Assembly (NCBI GenBank): GCA_013396655.1
Contig: WBMV01001906.1
Span: 1,456,166 to 1,520,165, forward strand
DNA from: Campylorhamphus procurvoides
Lineage: Eukaryota > Chordata > Aves > Passeriformes > Dendrocolaptidae
Direction: 5' to 3'
Length of the DNA: 64,000 nucleotides
Notes under the pieces: generated by a model
Seen by the model: the letters and a program-made list of their open reading frames with translations, nothing else
Told to the model about the DNA's origin: nothing
The model's database searches: none
Shown: piece after piece, positions 61,861-64,000 of the stretch
Layout of the letters: every line of letters starts with the position of its first letter
Position numbering within the stretch: the first letter of the stretch is position 1
Position numbers and translations under genes: made by a program

Positions 61861-64000
61861 ATATATTCTCCTAGGGCCTGCTCTGAGTATTGATTTCCCT
61901 CTCCCCCTGCTTTAAAAGTCTTCTAAGCACAAGAAGAACCAGATTGTACATTTGTGCTTCTTTCTTTCTCTCTTTCTACCATCCCCCGGTGCCACACGTA
62001 GCCTCCTTCCACATGATATCATTAACTTTGTAGTACAGTGCAATATATAAAGATAATTTCTGGCTACCTAAAGATGCTTTCTAGCAAAAATTACCTCACA
62101 TACACATGGACTGAAAGAGAGAAAACCCTCTCCCAGCCATGCTCTTAGTTTAATTGTGAATATTTGACCAATTGAGATCTCTGTCAAACAAGAGCTTCTT
62201 TTCTCAGCTAGGCTGTGTTAGAGAACTCAGGAAGCCTAATGCAGGGTGAAATGTGAATACAATACATGGAAAGTCCTTAAGGCTTACAGAATCCCCTGTT
62301 TCCTTACCCAAAATGCTTAGATGATTTTTATTCTCTTCCTAATAAGCACTGTGGGTATTTTTGTGGAATCAAAACTGTTTCCTCACTGTCTTGGAACACC
62401 TAAGCTCTTTTTTCTTGATCTGGATTGATTCGGAAAAATACAAAATGGTGCTTAACATGTATTTTGTTCCTGTTGGGTTCATTCATCATTGACAATTGCA
62501 TCTATTGAAAGACTGTGTAGATAGATGAAAAGGTATGTGGGACAAGTCCTGTTCTCTGGAAAATACCTCTAGTGTGGCTGTATGATAAACATCCCTCCCT
62601 AGTGCTTTCTAGGATTTTCCTGGTATTTTCGAGGTAATTTCTGAAGCTCCTACTTGGAATTCCACCACACTTAGTGGCAACCTGGTACCCTAGAGAAAGG
62701 CACATAGTCCTTTCTGCTGCTGTTCTTTGGGATCTAATGTAGGTTCCTGATGTTAATGATGGACCTAAGCCCTACCTCTGCTTCTCCTGAAACCTTAACA
62801 GCCTTTCCTACTTCCTCAGTCTTCCTGTATTCAGAGTGATTGACAACTGGAAACTAATTCTTATGAAACTTCTTACATTGAAGGTTTCACCAACACTTTT
62901 TATGAAGGATGCAATAAATTGCTAAAAGGCTCTTTAAGAAGTGATTAGTCATTTGTTATAGGTTTTCCAATGCATCAATACTGTGATTCTCATCAGGAGT
63001 CTTGCTTAATGTTCTGTATTGCTGTGAGAGCAATCAGTTTCTCCTGTTGCGTGCAGCACCACACTAAGGGCAGCCTTTCAGCTCAGGTGGCTAAGGCAGG
63101 TGCTGAGAGCTTTGCATCAGACTCAGGCTTTTCCACTCCTAGTCTGTTTTGAAGCAAAAAACTTCTGTGATCCTAGCTGAAAAATCAGGGGATTTTTTCT
63201 TTAGTCTTGCAGTATAAGCTGGCTCAATGTTTTTATGTTATTGAAGCTGGACAGCTTAACAGATCCAAACAAAATAATTTGGAAATTGTATGTAAGAGTT
63301 TGTTTGTGGGGGTTTTTTCATTCTGTTTTGAAACCCAAGCAGTTTCAAACTGTTAGAATTTTCTGGGAAACTGAAGGTCTGAATTTTAATTAGTTGTAAT
63401 GCGGGGACCAGAAAGCATCTGTGGCTCGGTGTATTCTGGGGGGTGCTGCAGGATTATTCCAAGAGACAACTCTGTATAACAGTTGTAACATTTATAGCTC
63501 TGGTCAGTGCTCAGGCAGCTTCTGTCCTGCAAATGCAGCCAGACAGTTTTCAGCTGAAGTAATCGCATGCAGCAGTTCATGGTAATTTTTAATAAAGGAA
63601 GTTTGACAAACTAAAAAGTGTTTCATTTACAGTGTTCCACAGAAACTTCCCAGTATCAATAGCAAAGGGGATCGGCAAGAAAAGACTATTTATTTTTGAT
63701 GGGATTGCATGTTCTTCTGAGCATCTGGGGTTATAATCACAAAAAGATACACCACAAGGAATTTAAATCGTGAATTCTCCTTCTGTTTTTTTTCCAGAGA
63801 AAAACTTCTTGTAATACTCTGTGCTCTGTAATCTGTGTATGATTGGTCAGTAAATAGGCAGTAAGGAATCTAAAAATGTGCTAGTTTTTCGTTCCCTGAG
63901 GTGGGTGGGCTGCACTGGGTGAATGGCTTACTGACAGGTAGTGTGGGACATGGAGATGGAGAAGTGCAATAGTAGTCTGTCCAAATGGAAAACAAATATC
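61861..64000. other. Unique non-coding DNA
   Basis: Nothing recognisable. An acceptor-like tract (ctgttttttttccag) near 63797 is followed by only short open frames and no good donor. A pyrimidine-rich microsatellite-like run is near 61960-61979. Confidence 0.5.

Overview
This window looks like vertebrate non-coding nuclear DNA, most likely from a passerine bird. It is AT-rich, has few CpGs, and shows no operon-like or densely packed genes. The best evidence for the organism is the interspersed repeats. Several fragments are 3' ends of CR1 LINEs, the dominant avian retrotransposon. One is a tRNA-Ile-headed, CR1-tailed SINE of the TguSINE1 type known from songbirds. Nearly all open frames are short and look like chance. 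I recognise no protein-coding gene, so the window is best read as intergenic DNA or the inside of one or more large introns.

Layout. 1-15.8 kb is unique DNA. It holds several weak candidate exons (594-803 on the minus strand; 4612-4705, 7721-7770 and 10902-10974 on the plus strand), a 17-bp-arm inverted repeat (5593-5721), an unusually long open frame (6365-7162) and a CpG-retaining block (7180-7530). 15.8-16.8 kb carries an exact 86-bp direct duplication whose copies lie 877 bp apart. At 18.2-18.5 kb is a CR1 3' end (minus). 18.5-37.1 kb is mostly unique DNA with simple repeats, one candidate exon at 27711-27772 and two GC-rich patches. At 37.15-37.67 kb is a GC- and CpG-rich block with TATA, CCAAT and octamer motifs, best explained as a solo LTR of an endogenous retrovirus. 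At 38.9 kb is a small CR1 fragment. 44.0-45.5 kb contains a perfect 10-bp-stem hairpin and two blocks that may be conserved non-coding sequence. 47.4-48.4 kb contains a very old CR1-like remnant. At 49.1-49.7 kb a CR1 3' end (plus) is interrupted by the SINE in the opposite orientation. 49.7-64 kb is unique DNA with a perfect 22-bp tandem duplication at 59.0 kb.

Interactions. No pathway or gene set can be reconstructed. What can be read is relative history: ancient CR1 first, then younger CR1, then the SINE inserted into CR1, and a recent exact 86-bp duplication. Exon calls rest only on splice-site and frame inspection by eye and are given low confidence. Conservation claims are inferences, because no alignment could be run.
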